A DNA stretch of 64,000 nucleotides from Salinibacillus aidingensis (lineage in GTDB: Bacteria; Bacillota; Bacilli; Bacillales; Alkalibacillaceae). The stretch lies in NCBI RefSeq assembly GCF_039522525.1, contig NZ_BAAADO010000004.1, forward strand, positions 1-64,000, given 5' to 3'. Below the pieces are notes generated by a model. That model saw only the letters and a list, made by a program, of their open reading frames with translations. It was not told the DNA's origin and did no database searches. Position 1 is the first letter of the stretch. Each line of letters begins with the position of its first letter. Shown one piece after another: positions 8,162 through 15,720 of this stretch. The position numbers and the translations under genes are program-made.

Positions 8162-10300
8162 TCAGGACAAGGATGTGAAATCCAGTGTTTGCTGGATGTT
8201 GTATTGCTTCAGTTTTTTATATAAGGTTGTTCGGCTGACCCCTAAGAGCTGTGCCGTCCTGGTACGATTTCCGCCACATTCCTTAAGCGCTTTCAAAATA
8301 GCCTGCTTTTCTGAACTGTGTACTGATTTTTTTCGCTTGTCGGCCAGGTCAAAATCAGGTTGATCACGTTTTTTGTGTGAATCCTGATTTGCCTCGAGTA
8401 GATTCAGTTCATCAGGCAAATGATGGGGTTCGATCCAATTGGATGGGCAAAAGTGAACCGCTCGTTCTAAAACATTTTCCAGTTCGCGAATATTCCCCGG
8501 CCAGTGATATTGTTCAAATTTCTGAATGACGTCAGGGGAGACGCCAGCAATGGTTTTATTGGTTTTGGCATTAATTTTCGTTATGAAATGTTTACAGAGA
8601 AGGGGGATGTCATCCAGGTGTTCCCGTAATGGCGGAATTTTGAGACGAATGACGTGGATCCGGTAAAACAAATCCTCTCTGAAATCCCCATTTCGGACCA
8701 GCTTGGCTAAGTCTTTATTCGTAGCTGCCAGGATCCGGACATCTACTTTGGTGGGCTGGGTTGCTCCGATTTTCTCGAATTCCTGCTCCTGAAGAACACG
8801 CAGCAGTTTGGTCTGCAAAGTTAAAGGCATATCCCCGATTTCATCGAGAAAAAGGGTGCCTTTGTGAGCCAGTTCGAACTTTCCGGGTTTTCCTCCTTTT
8901 TTCGCTCCTGTAAACGCCCCGTCCACATAGCCAAAAAACTCTGATTCCAATAGCTCCTCCGGGATAGCGGCACAGTTGACTTTGATAAAGGACCCTTTTC
9001 GGCCGGAATGATGATGGATCCCCTCTGCAAAAAGCTCCTTTCCTGTTCCGCTTTCCCCTGTAATCAGGATATTTGAAAAGGACTTGGAGGCAATCATCGC
9101 TTCATCCTTTACTTTATTCATTTGATCATTGGAGGTAATGATGGGGGTGAAAGGGTTTGATTTTTTGGACATTCGCATGAGTTCTTTCCGGTAAAAGGAC
9201 ACTTCACTTTCCAGTTTCTCCATATGTAATAAAATGTCCCGCCAAGTGTCCAGCTGTTGGAAGATGATCTTAAATATAGTACCGATTTTCTGTCCATTTT
9301 GATAAATAGGCATACTGGTTGCGATGCATTTTTTTCGGTTGATTTCGATGAGTTCTCCTTCCACTTTCTCCTTGTTTTTCAAGGTTTGATTCGTATGAAT
9401 TTCTGGAGCAATCGCAGACAGAGGCTCACCCATAACTTCTTCCTTCGTTTGAATTTGATAAAGATTTAGAAAGCCGCGGTTGGTTCTCGTAATTTTTCCA
9501 TGGTTATCGGTAATGATGACGGCATCATAAGCCAGTTCCAAAGCGCTGTCCAACAGCTGCTTTAGGTGGGTTGTTGTCTCCAGTTCATCAGCAATTTTTT
9601 CATAAGAGGTGACATCCCGCAGTACAACCATGGCTCCTGATACCCGGTTGAGTTCCCGAATGGGGATAAAGGAAGCGATAACGGTCTGGTTGTAAATGGT
9701 CATTCGTTTTGCATCAATGATGGTCCCTTTCCGGATGGCTTCGGACAACCTTTTTCCCAGTTCAGGAAAGAGCCTTATGATGTGTTCAGGCTGAAGATCC
9801 TGTTTCTCGATTTTTAGAAGCTTAAGAGCGGTTTGATTATAAGCTGTTACATTAAGGGATGAATCAACAGAAATAACGGATTCCTGGAGGTTTTCAATAA
9901 GCGAGGTCATGCGGTTGATGGTATGTTCCAATGCCGTCATGTGAGAGGTGACTAGGTCTGATTTTGACATTATGCCGAAAATTTTTTCCTGATGATCAAG
10001 AACAACCGCCTGGCTTACATTGCCTTCCATCATTTTGTCTCTGGCTTCATAGAGGGTCTGATCCTTATGAATGGTAATGACTCTGGTTTTCATCAGGGGC
10101 TCGATACCATCATCCAGGGAGGACTGATTGAGCAGCGCCCGGTAAATGGAATATTTGTGGACGATTCCCAGTAATTGATCCTGATCGGTTACGCAGCCCA
10201 TATCGACCTGATGATGAAGGAACGCTGACAGGGCTTCTCTTATTGTGCTATCCAGTGAGAGTTGAACATAGTTTACCGTCGTAAAATTTTTTACCTTCAA
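8162..10300 (-). CDS. Sigma-54-dependent transcriptional activator (CBS-PAS-PAS-AAA-Fis)
   Basis: This 712-residue enhancer-binding protein has two N-terminal CBS motifs (about 10-125), two PAS regions (about 130-230 and 250-350), and a sigma-54 AAA+ domain with Walker A GESGTGKE, the sigma-54 contact loop GAFTGA and Walker B LFLDEIGDM. A C-terminal Fis-type helix-turn-helix contains GNRTRTAQLLGVSRTTLYKKL. I place the start at TTG 10300, preceded by GGAGGGGGAG. A longer frame to 10498 would run through the promoter and the activator sites. It resembles BkdR-type SigL activators. It is divergent from the acyl-CoA operon and very likely activates it; CBS or PAS domains may sense a nucleotide or acyl-CoA effector (inference). 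Confidence 0.9.
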   Translation of the reverse strand: MKVKNFTTVNYVQLSLDSTIREALSAFLHHQVDMGCVTDQDQLLGIVHKYSIYRALLNQSSLDDGIEPLMKTRVITIHKDQTLYEARDKMMEGNVSQAVVLDHQEKIFGIMSKSDLVTSHMTALEHTINRMTSLIENLQESVISVDSSLNVTAYNQTALKLLKIEKQDLQPEHIIRLFPELGKRLSEAIRKGTIIDAKRMTIYNQTVIASFIPIRELNRVSGAMVVLRDVTSYEKIADELETTTHLKQLLDSALELAYDAVIITDNHGKITRTNRGFLNLYQIQTKEEVMGEPLSAIAPEIHTNQTLKNKEKVEGELIEINRKKCIATSMPIYQNGQKIGTIFKIIFQQLDTWRDILLHMEKLESEVSFYRKELMRMSKKSNPFTPIITSNDQMNKVKDEAMIASKSFSNILITGESGTGKELFAEGIHHHSGRKGSFIKVNCAAIPEELLESEFFGYVDGAFTGAKKGGKPGKFELAHKGTLFLDEIGDMPLTLQTKLLRVLQEQEFEKIGATQPTKVDVRILAATNKDLAKLVRNGDFREDLFYRIHVIRLKIPPLREHLDDIPLLCKHFITKINAKTNKTIAGVSPDVIQKFEQYHWPGNIRELENVLERAVHFCPSNWIEPHHLPDELNLLEANQDSHKKRDQPDFDLADKRKKSVHSSEKQAILKALKECGGNRTRTAQLLGVSRTTLYKKLKQYNIQQTLDFTSLS

Positions 10301-10349
10301 GTATGCTCCCCCTCCTAAATTATTAGAAAATTCAAACGAAACTAATTTT

Positions 10350-10378
10350 ATTATAGCGTAAGTCAACCGAACTGACAA
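10350..10378 (-). promoter_or_regulatory. Sigma-A promoter of the activator gene
   Basis: TTGTCA (10373-10378) and TATAAT (10350-10355) on the minus strand are 17 bases apart. The start would fall near 10343, about 43 bases ahead of the TTG codon. Confidence 0.65.
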
Positions 10379-10379
10379 T

Positions 10380-10433
10380 GAACAGTTGTAAAGGGGAGTA
10401 CACAATTGTAAACCTTTCTTTACACATGTGTAC
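10380..10433 (+). promoter_or_regulatory. Three activator-binding sites (UAS) with 20-bp spacing
   Basis: Three copies of an ACA-NN-TGT dyad extended by TAAA are centred at 10385.5, 10405.5 and 10425.5. The first two are in one orientation and the third is inverted. The best copies read GTACACAATTGTAAA and TTTACACATGTGTAC. They lie about 130-170 bases upstream of the -24/-12 promoter, the normal distance for enhancers of sigma-54 promoters, and just upstream of the regulator's own -35. Confidence 0.65.
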
Positions 10434-10544
10434 AGTTGACGGCCGTGTCTGAAAAAGAATTCTCTGACACAAGAAAAATTTTTACCCGGGAGGATCATGG
10501 GCGTAAGGGAATGATTGGGTAAAAAATAATTGAATATTATGAAT

Positions 10545-10561
10545 TTGGCATGAATTTTGCA
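10545..10561 (+). promoter_or_regulatory. Sigma-54 (SigL) -24/-12 promoter
   Basis: TTGGCATGAATTTTGCA matches the TGGCAC-N5-TTGC consensus with one substitution and exact GG-to-GC spacing. It lies 50 bases upstream of the first gene of the operon, whose divergent neighbour is a sigma-54 activator. Confidence 0.85.
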
Positions 10562-10609
10562 TGATACATGTAGTGAAGAGGAAAATTGATATTTTTGGGG
10601 AGGCAGTCA

Positions 10610-11395
10610 ATGAAGTATGAAACGATTCTTTATGAAGTGAAGGACTATGTCGCAAAGCTTACCATTAACCTGCCGGATATGCGCAATCCGCTGACAGAGC
10701 AATCAGCCGGGGAGCTGCTGTCAGCCATAAGAGAGGCGGACCGGGACCCTGAGGTAAGGGCGATTGTCATCACCGGGGCTGGCAAGGCTTTTTCTGCCGG
10801 TGGAAATTTAAATGAATTTAAGAAAAATCTCGAAAAAACCGCACCTGAACTGTATTTTGAAGGGCGGGGGAGTACGGAGCTTTTTAAGGCCGGAGCCGAA
10901 GTAAGGACACCGCTGATCGCCAGTGTAAATGGGCCGGCACTTGGAGGAGGGACCGGTCTGGTGGCGATGTGTCACATTGCAATTTCCTCCAGTGAAGCGA
11001 AATTGGGGCTTACAGAGCTAAAGCTTGGTCTTGTGCCCTTTGTCATTATGCCCTGGGTACGAAGGGCAGTAGGGGAAAGAAAGTTTCTTGAAATGATGCT
11101 GACCGCTCAAGTTTTTAAAGCAGAAGAGGCGAAGGAATGGAATCTTGTCCATCAGGTGGTCGAACCGGAAATTCTTGAAGAAGAAACGATGAAACTGGCC
11201 CATCAGGTGGCATCCTTCAGTCCGCTGGCCGTTCAGTTAAGCCTGGATGCCTATTTTCAGTCGGAACAGATGGATCGAATGAAGTCCTTTGATTTCCTGT
11301 CAGATTTACGCCTTGTCTCGTTTATGAGTGAGGATCTGAAAGAGGGAGCCAGTGCATTTCTGGAAAAGCGCACCCCGCAGTGGAAGGGGAAATAA
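10610..11395 (+). CDS. Enoyl-CoA hydratase/isomerase family protein
   Basis: This 261-residue crotonase-fold protein would hydrate (or isomerise) an enoyl-CoA. The oxyanion-hole segments AGKAFSAGGNL and NGPALGGGTGL are present. The usual first catalytic Glu position falls in the segment SEAKLGLTELKLGL. The start is ATG 10610 after GGGGAGG; a longer frame from 10586 has no ribosome site. It is the first gene after the SigL promoter. In an Atu- or Liu-like route the corresponding enzyme hydrates the carboxylated enoyl-CoA (AtuE or LiuC), which is the role I infer. Confidence 0.85.
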   Translation: MKYETILYEVKDYVAKLTINLPDMRNPLTEQSAGELLSAIREADRDPEVRAIVITGAGKAFSAGGNLNEFKKNLEKTAPELYFEGRGSTELFKAGAEVRTPLIASVNGPALGGGTGLVAMCHIAISSSEAKLGLTELKLGLVPFVIMPWVRRAVGERKFLEMMLTAQVFKAEEAKEWNLVHQVVEPEILEEETMKLAHQVASFSPLAVQLSLDAYFQSEQMDRMKSFDFLSDLRLVSFMSEDLKEGASAFLEKRTPQWKGK

Positions 11396-11417
11396 ATTTT
11401 TAAAGGGGGAAATGGGG

Positions 11418-11639
11418 ATGGGTGATATTCAGGCCACCATGGCAGCGAATGTCTGGAAGGTAGAAGTGGAGGAAAAGGACGTGGTAAAAGCGGGAGATAT
11501 TGTCGTCATCCTGGAATCTATGAAAATGGAAATTCCGATTGAAGCAGAACAGGATGGAGTGGTCACCGCAGTAGAAACTGCAGAAGGCGACTTTGTTCAG
11601 GAGGGCCAGGTGCTGTTAACCATAAGTGAAGAATCATAG
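11418..11639 (+). CDS. Biotin carboxyl carrier domain protein
   Basis: This 73-residue stand-alone biotinyl domain carries ESMKMEIPI, with the biotinylated lysine at position 36. It shuttles the carboxybiotin between the biotin carboxylase and the carboxyltransferase encoded later in the operon. ATG 11418 is preferred over ATG 11412 because AAAGGGGGA is seven bases upstream of it. Bacilli with leucine catabolism have a similarly short carrier (YngHB). The family and site are clear; the acyl-CoA substrate is not. Confidence 0.9.
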   Translation: MGDIQATMAANVWKVEVEEKDVVKAGDIVVILESMKMEIPIEAEQDGVVTAVETAEGDFVQEGQVLLTISEES

Positions 11640-11658
11640 AAAGGAGACAGATACGGTT

Positions 11659-13035
11659 ATGAAAAAGGTGAGAATCGGAGCTGCACAGGGCTTTTACGGG
11701 GATACCATTGAACCTGCTGTCGCCACGGCAAAAAAAGGGGATGTGCAATATATCTGCTTTGATGCCCTGGCAGAACTGACGATGGCAATTTTGAAGAAGG
11801 ACCAGATGAAAAATGAAAAGGCCGGCTACACGAAGGATATTTCCCTGCAGATGAAGGCGCTTCTTCCTTATGTGAGAGAGAAAGGAATAAAGCTCCTGAC
11901 CAATGCAGGCGGCATTAATCCTGAAGGGGCCCAGCAGGAGATAATCCGGGTGGCTGAAGAGCTTGGCATGGATGATTTAAAAGTGGCTGTCGTTACGGGG
12001 GACAATGTACTCCACCGTATAGATGAATTTCAGGATCGGGGAATTTCACTCAACCACCTGGAAACGGATCAGCCGATCGAAACGGTAAAAGATAAACTTG
12101 TTTTTGCAAACGCATACATTGGAGCCAGACCCATTGTGAAGGCGCTGGAATCCGGCGCAGATATTGTGGTGACAGGCCGCACAACGGACACCGCCCAATT
12201 TCTTGCTCCCTTAATCCATGAATTTGGCTGGGGAGAAGAGGAGTGGGATAGACTTGCAAGCGGTGTGTTTATGGGGCATTTACTGGAATGCTCGGCCCAA
12301 TCTACAGGTGGAAATTTTAGTGGGAACTGGTGGGAGATTGAGGGCTTTGACCGGATTGGCTATCCGATTGCAGAGTTCAGCGAAAATGGAGATTTTACCG
12401 TAAGCAAAGTGGAAGACCGTGGTGGATTAGTAACAGTGGACACCGTCAAAGAACAGATGCTTTATGAAATTCATGACCCCGCGAACTATATCACACCGGA
12501 TGTGGTCGTTGATATTACAAATGTGCAACTCGAAAATACCGGTCCGAATAAGGTCAAAGTGACAGGCACCCGCGGGAAACCCCGTCCGGAAACCCTGAAA
12601 GTCGTCATGGGCTATGAAAATGGCTATACAGGTCAGGTGATGGTTGGATTTTCCTGGCCCGATCCTCTAAAAAAGGCGAGAAAAGTAGATGAAATCATCC
12701 GAAAGCAAATCAAGCAACGAGGGCTGGACTATGACGAGGTCAGAACGGATTTTGTCGGCTATAATTCCCTGCATGGACCGTTAGCTCATGAGTATGAAGA
12801 GGATTTAAATGAAATCTATTTACGCATGGCTGTTCGGGCGAAAACAAAAAAAGAGGCAGCAAAATTCAGCCGCTTATTCCCGCCATTAGCCCTGAATGGT
12901 CCTCCGACAATGAGTGGTTTTACCGGGAACACAGCACCACGGGCACTGATTGGAATGTGGTCAGCGTTAATACCCCGGGAGCTGGTTGAGGATCACATTC
13001 AGATAAAAAATGTGGAGGTGTCGGCCATTGGCTAG
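11659..13035 (+). CDS. atuA: Acyclic terpene utilisation family protein AtuA (DUF1446), main domain
   Basis: This 458-residue protein matches the AtuA/DUF1446 family, with characteristic stretches near the N-terminus (GAAQGFYGDT), KLLTNAGGINPEG and DIVVTGRTTDTA. In Pseudomonas, AtuA is essential for citronellol and geraniol breakdown, though its reaction is not firmly known. Start ATG 11659 follows AAGGAGAC. In many bacteria the family protein is about 580-600 residues and includes a C-terminal domain; here that domain is a separate overlapping gene. Position between the biotin carrier and the dehydrogenases ties it to the carboxylation route. Confidence 0.85.
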   Translation: MKKVRIGAAQGFYGDTIEPAVATAKKGDVQYICFDALAELTMAILKKDQMKNEKAGYTKDISLQMKALLPYVREKGIKLLTNAGGINPEGAQQEIIRVAEELGMDDLKVAVVTGDNVLHRIDEFQDRGISLNHLETDQPIETVKDKLVFANAYIGARPIVKALESGADIVVTGRTTDTAQFLAPLIHEFGWGEEEWDRLASGVFMGHLLECSAQSTGGNFSGNWWEIEGFDRIGYPIAEFSENGDFTVSKVEDRGGLVTVDTVKEQMLYEIHDPANYITPDVVVDITNVQLENTGPNKVKVTGTRGKPRPETLKVVMGYENGYTGQVMVGFSWPDPLKKARKVDEIIRKQIKQRGLDYDEVRTDFVGYNSLHGPLAHEYEEDLNEIYLRMAVRAKTKKEAAKFSRLFPPLALNGPPTMSGFTGNTAPRALIGMWSALIPRELVEDHIQIKNVEVSAIG

Positions 13036-13372
13036 TGTGCAGTTAAAAGACGTAGCCCAGGCGCGGGCCGGAGATAAAGGGAACAAGGTGAATATTGGCC
13101 TGTTTGCACCTGATGAGGAGTGGTTTGAACGTTTTAAATCCCAGGTGACTCCTGAACGGGTAAAGGATCATTTCAAAGGGCTGGTAAAAGGGGATGTGGT
13201 CCGATATGAGCTTCCGAATATTCATGCCTTTAATTTTGTCTTAACAGAAGCGCTCGATGGTGGAGGTTCTTCTTCCATCAGGATGGATAATCTGGGGAAG
13301 TGCTTCGGCGCCAATTTGCTGCGAATGGAAATTAATGTAAGTAAAGAAGTGCGAAAAGAAGAAAAGAGGTGA
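13028..13372 (+). CDS. AtuA C-terminal-like domain protein
   Basis: This 114-residue protein begins with TTG 13028, overlapping the end of atuA by eight bases and preceded by GGAGGTG inside atuA. The motif ARAGDKGNKVNIGLF is typical of the small domain found at the C-terminus of fused AtuA proteins. Splitting and overlap suggest the two products form one complex made in equal amounts. It ends by overlapping the ribosome site of the next gene, so the block is strongly coupled. Confidence 0.78.
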   Translation: MASVQLKDVAQARAGDKGNKVNIGLFAPDEEWFERFKSQVTPERVKDHFKGLVKGDVVRYELPNIHAFNFVLTEALDGGGSSSIRMDNLGKCFGANLLRMEINVSKEVRKEEKR

Positions 13373-13377
13373 AAGGA

Positions 13378-14526
13378 ATGCCCTATGAACCTTATTTGAC
13401 CGAAGAACATGATCAATTAAGGGCAACGATTCAGAAATTTGTGGAGAAGGAGATTTCCCCTTACGTCGATGAATGGGAAGCGGCCGGTGAATTTCCAAGA
13501 AATCTGTTTGAACGGATGGGAGAGCTGGGATTTTTAGGCTTTCATTATCCTGAATCTGTCGGAGGGCAGGGGGGCGATTATTTTACCAAGCTTGTCCTGG
13601 CAGAGGAATTAAATAAATGCGGCTGCGGCGGGGTACCGATGGCCATTGCGGTGCAGACGGATATGGCTACACCACCGATTTATAAGTTTGGCAATGCGGA
13701 TCAGCATGAACGTTTTCTGACCCCTGCGATAAGAGGTGAAAAAATTGCCGCCATTGGCATTACGGAGACGAATAACGGTTCGGATGTACAGGGGATTCAG
13801 ACGCGGGCGAGAAGAGATGGCGATGAATGGGTGATTAACGGAACGAAAACCTTTATTACCAATGGGACGAAAGCGGACTTTGTGATACTTGTTACCCGAA
13901 CCTCGGATGAACCGGGCGCAGATGGAATCAGTCTGTTTCTGGTGGATACAGATACGCCTGGGTTTTCGGTTGGGAAAAAACTCGACAAAGTGGGGATGCG
14001 TTCCTCGGATACTGCTGAACTGATTTTTGATCAAGTCCGGGTTCCAAATGAAAATTTACTCGGGGAAGAAGGCAAGGGATTCTATCAAATTATGTGGCAG
14101 CTTCAGGGAGAACGGATGATAGGAGCTGCAGGTGCCATAGGCGGTGCTGATTTCGCTTATGAGCAGGCGCTGAACTATGCCCGAAATCGTATTGCTTTTG
14201 AACAGCCCATCAGCCGTTTTCAGGTGATCTCCCACTTGCTGGCGGAAATGAAAACGGAAATGGAAGTATGCCGTGAGCTCACCTATGCTACCGCTTACCG
14301 CTTCTCTAAGGGGGAGGTTCCGGCGAAAGAGATTTCCATGACGAAATTATCGGCGGTCCAGATGGCCCATTGGGTAGCGGATCGGGCTCTGCAAATCCAT
14401 GGAGGACACGGGTACATGGCGGAGTATCCGATTGAGCGTAACTGGCGGGACAGCCGTCTGCCACGTATTGGCGGAGGGACAGACGAAATCATGAAAGAGA
14501 TTATTGCCAAACAAATGGAAATTTAA
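13378..14526 (+). CDS. Acyl-CoA dehydrogenase 1
   Basis: This 382-residue FAD enzyme introduces a double bond into an acyl-CoA. FAD-binding patterns IGITETNNGSD and WVINGTKTFITNG and the C-terminal RDSRLPRIGGGTDEIM are normal. The medium-chain base position (YEGT in those enzymes) is Gly-Gly here, so the base is probably Glu245 in QLQGERM, as in long-chain and isovaleryl-type enzymes. ATG 13378 has GAGGTG six bases upstream; GTG 13369 is less likely. It pairs with the paralogue that follows. Confidence 0.9.
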   Translation: MPYEPYLTEEHDQLRATIQKFVEKEISPYVDEWEAAGEFPRNLFERMGELGFLGFHYPESVGGQGGDYFTKLVLAEELNKCGCGGVPMAIAVQTDMATPPIYKFGNADQHERFLTPAIRGEKIAAIGITETNNGSDVQGIQTRARRDGDEWVINGTKTFITNGTKADFVILVTRTSDEPGADGISLFLVDTDTPGFSVGKKLDKVGMRSSDTAELIFDQVRVPNENLLGEEGKGFYQIMWQLQGERMIGAAGAIGGADFAYEQALNYARNRIAFEQPISRFQVISHLLAEMKTEMEVCRELTYATAYRFSKGEVPAKEISMTKLSAVQMAHWVADRALQIHGGHGYMAEYPIERNWRDSRLPRIGGGTDEIMKEIIAKQMEI

Positions 14527-14546
14527 CATGGGAAGGGGGAAGGGCG

Positions 14547-15698
14547 ATGGCGCATTGGATTTTTCAGGATGAACACCACATGTTCCGCAAAGCGGTGCGA
14601 AAATTTATTGAAAAGGAAATCATTCCGAATGTTGAAAAGTGGGAAAGAGAAGAGGAGGTTCCCAGGAGTCTGTATGAACGAATGGGAGAGTTAGGCTATT
14701 TGGGTATTAAATTTCCCGAAAAATACGGGGGAAGTGATTCAGATATCATTACGGAAGCCGTTCTGATTGAGGAAATGGCCAAATGCGGCTCCGGGGGTGT
14801 GGCAGCTGCCATTGGTGCTCATACAGGCATTGCAATGACAAACATTTGGAAGTATGGAAGTGAAGAGCAAAAGCAGAACTATCTTGTTCCAGGGATTAAA
14901 GGTGAAAAAATTTCCGCCTTAGCCATCACAGAGCCAAGTGGAGGATCGGACGTTTCTGCGATCAAAACGACAGCAAAGAAAAGCGGCAGCCACTATATTT
15001 TGAATGGCTCCAAAACGTTTATTACGAATGGGGTCAATGCGGACTATGTCATTGTCGCGGCGAAAACAAGAGAAGAGCCTGTTCATCGAAACATCAGCCT
15101 TTTTATCGTGGAAACGGACTGGGAAGGGTTCTCAGCAGGAAAGAAACTGAAAAAGCTGGGCTGGCATGCTTCAGATACAGGAGAATTATTTTTCGATGAG
15201 GTAAAAGTCCCGGAAGAAAATCTGATTGGCCGTGAACATGAAGGCTTTCTTTATATAATGGAAAACTTTCAATTTGAACGTCTCAGTATGGCCCTGGGCT
15301 GTGTGGGACTGGGTGAATTGGCGATTGAGACAGCGAAGAAATACAGTCAGGAGCGGATTCAGTTCAATCGTCCTTTATCAAAGTTTCAGGTACTGCGCCA
15401 CAAGATGGTCGATATGGCTGTTGACCTTGAAAAGGCACGAAATATCACCTACCGTGCCCTGTATTTGTATAACAAAGGGGAGGATGTCGTTACAGAGGCG
15501 ACCATGGCCAAGGTTTATGCGACCGAAATGATTCGCCGGGTAACGGACCAGGCCCTGCAAATTCATGGTGGAAACGGATATATGATGGAATATGACGTTC
15601 AGCGTTTCTGGCGTGACGCCCGTATTCAGTCGATTGGAGGCGGAACCACCCAGATCATGAATGAAATCCTGACGAAGCGTTTAGGAATTATCTCGTAA
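14547..15698 (+). CDS. Acyl-CoA dehydrogenase 2
   Basis: This is a second 383-residue acyl-CoA dehydrogenase, 20 bases after the first and clearly paralogous. It shows ITEPSGGSDVSAIK, ILNGSKTFITNG and QSIGGGTTQIMNEI. The likely catalytic base is Glu244 in FQFERLSM, the long-chain/isovaleryl position. Two dehydrogenases in one operon fit two desaturation steps: one before the carboxylase (citronellyl-CoA to geranyl-CoA in the Atu route) and one on a shortened intermediate. That assignment is inference. Confidence 0.9.
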   Translation: MAHWIFQDEHHMFRKAVRKFIEKEIIPNVEKWEREEEVPRSLYERMGELGYLGIKFPEKYGGSDSDIITEAVLIEEMAKCGSGGVAAAIGAHTGIAMTNIWKYGSEEQKQNYLVPGIKGEKISALAITEPSGGSDVSAIKTTAKKSGSHYILNGSKTFITNGVNADYVIVAAKTREEPVHRNISLFIVETDWEGFSAGKKLKKLGWHASDTGELFFDEVKVPEENLIGREHEGFLYIMENFQFERLSMALGCVGLGELAIETAKKYSQERIQFNRPLSKFQVLRHKMVDMAVDLEKARNITYRALYLYNKGEDVVTEATMAKVYATEMIRRVTDQALQIHGGNGYMMEYDVQRFWRDARIQSIGGGTTQIMNEILTKRLGIIS

Positions 15699-15720
15699 AA
15701 ATGGAAAGGATGTGTGCCGT

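Noticed and set aside
11412..11639. Biotin carrier as part of fatty-acid synthesis (AccB)
   Set aside because: AccB is about 150-160 residues with a long linker; this is a 73-residue lone domain within a catabolic operon.
13609..14034. 141-codon minus-strand frame inside acyl-CoA dehydrogenase 1
   Set aside because: It is fully inside a clear enzyme gene; the product is unlike any protein and there is no ribosome site.
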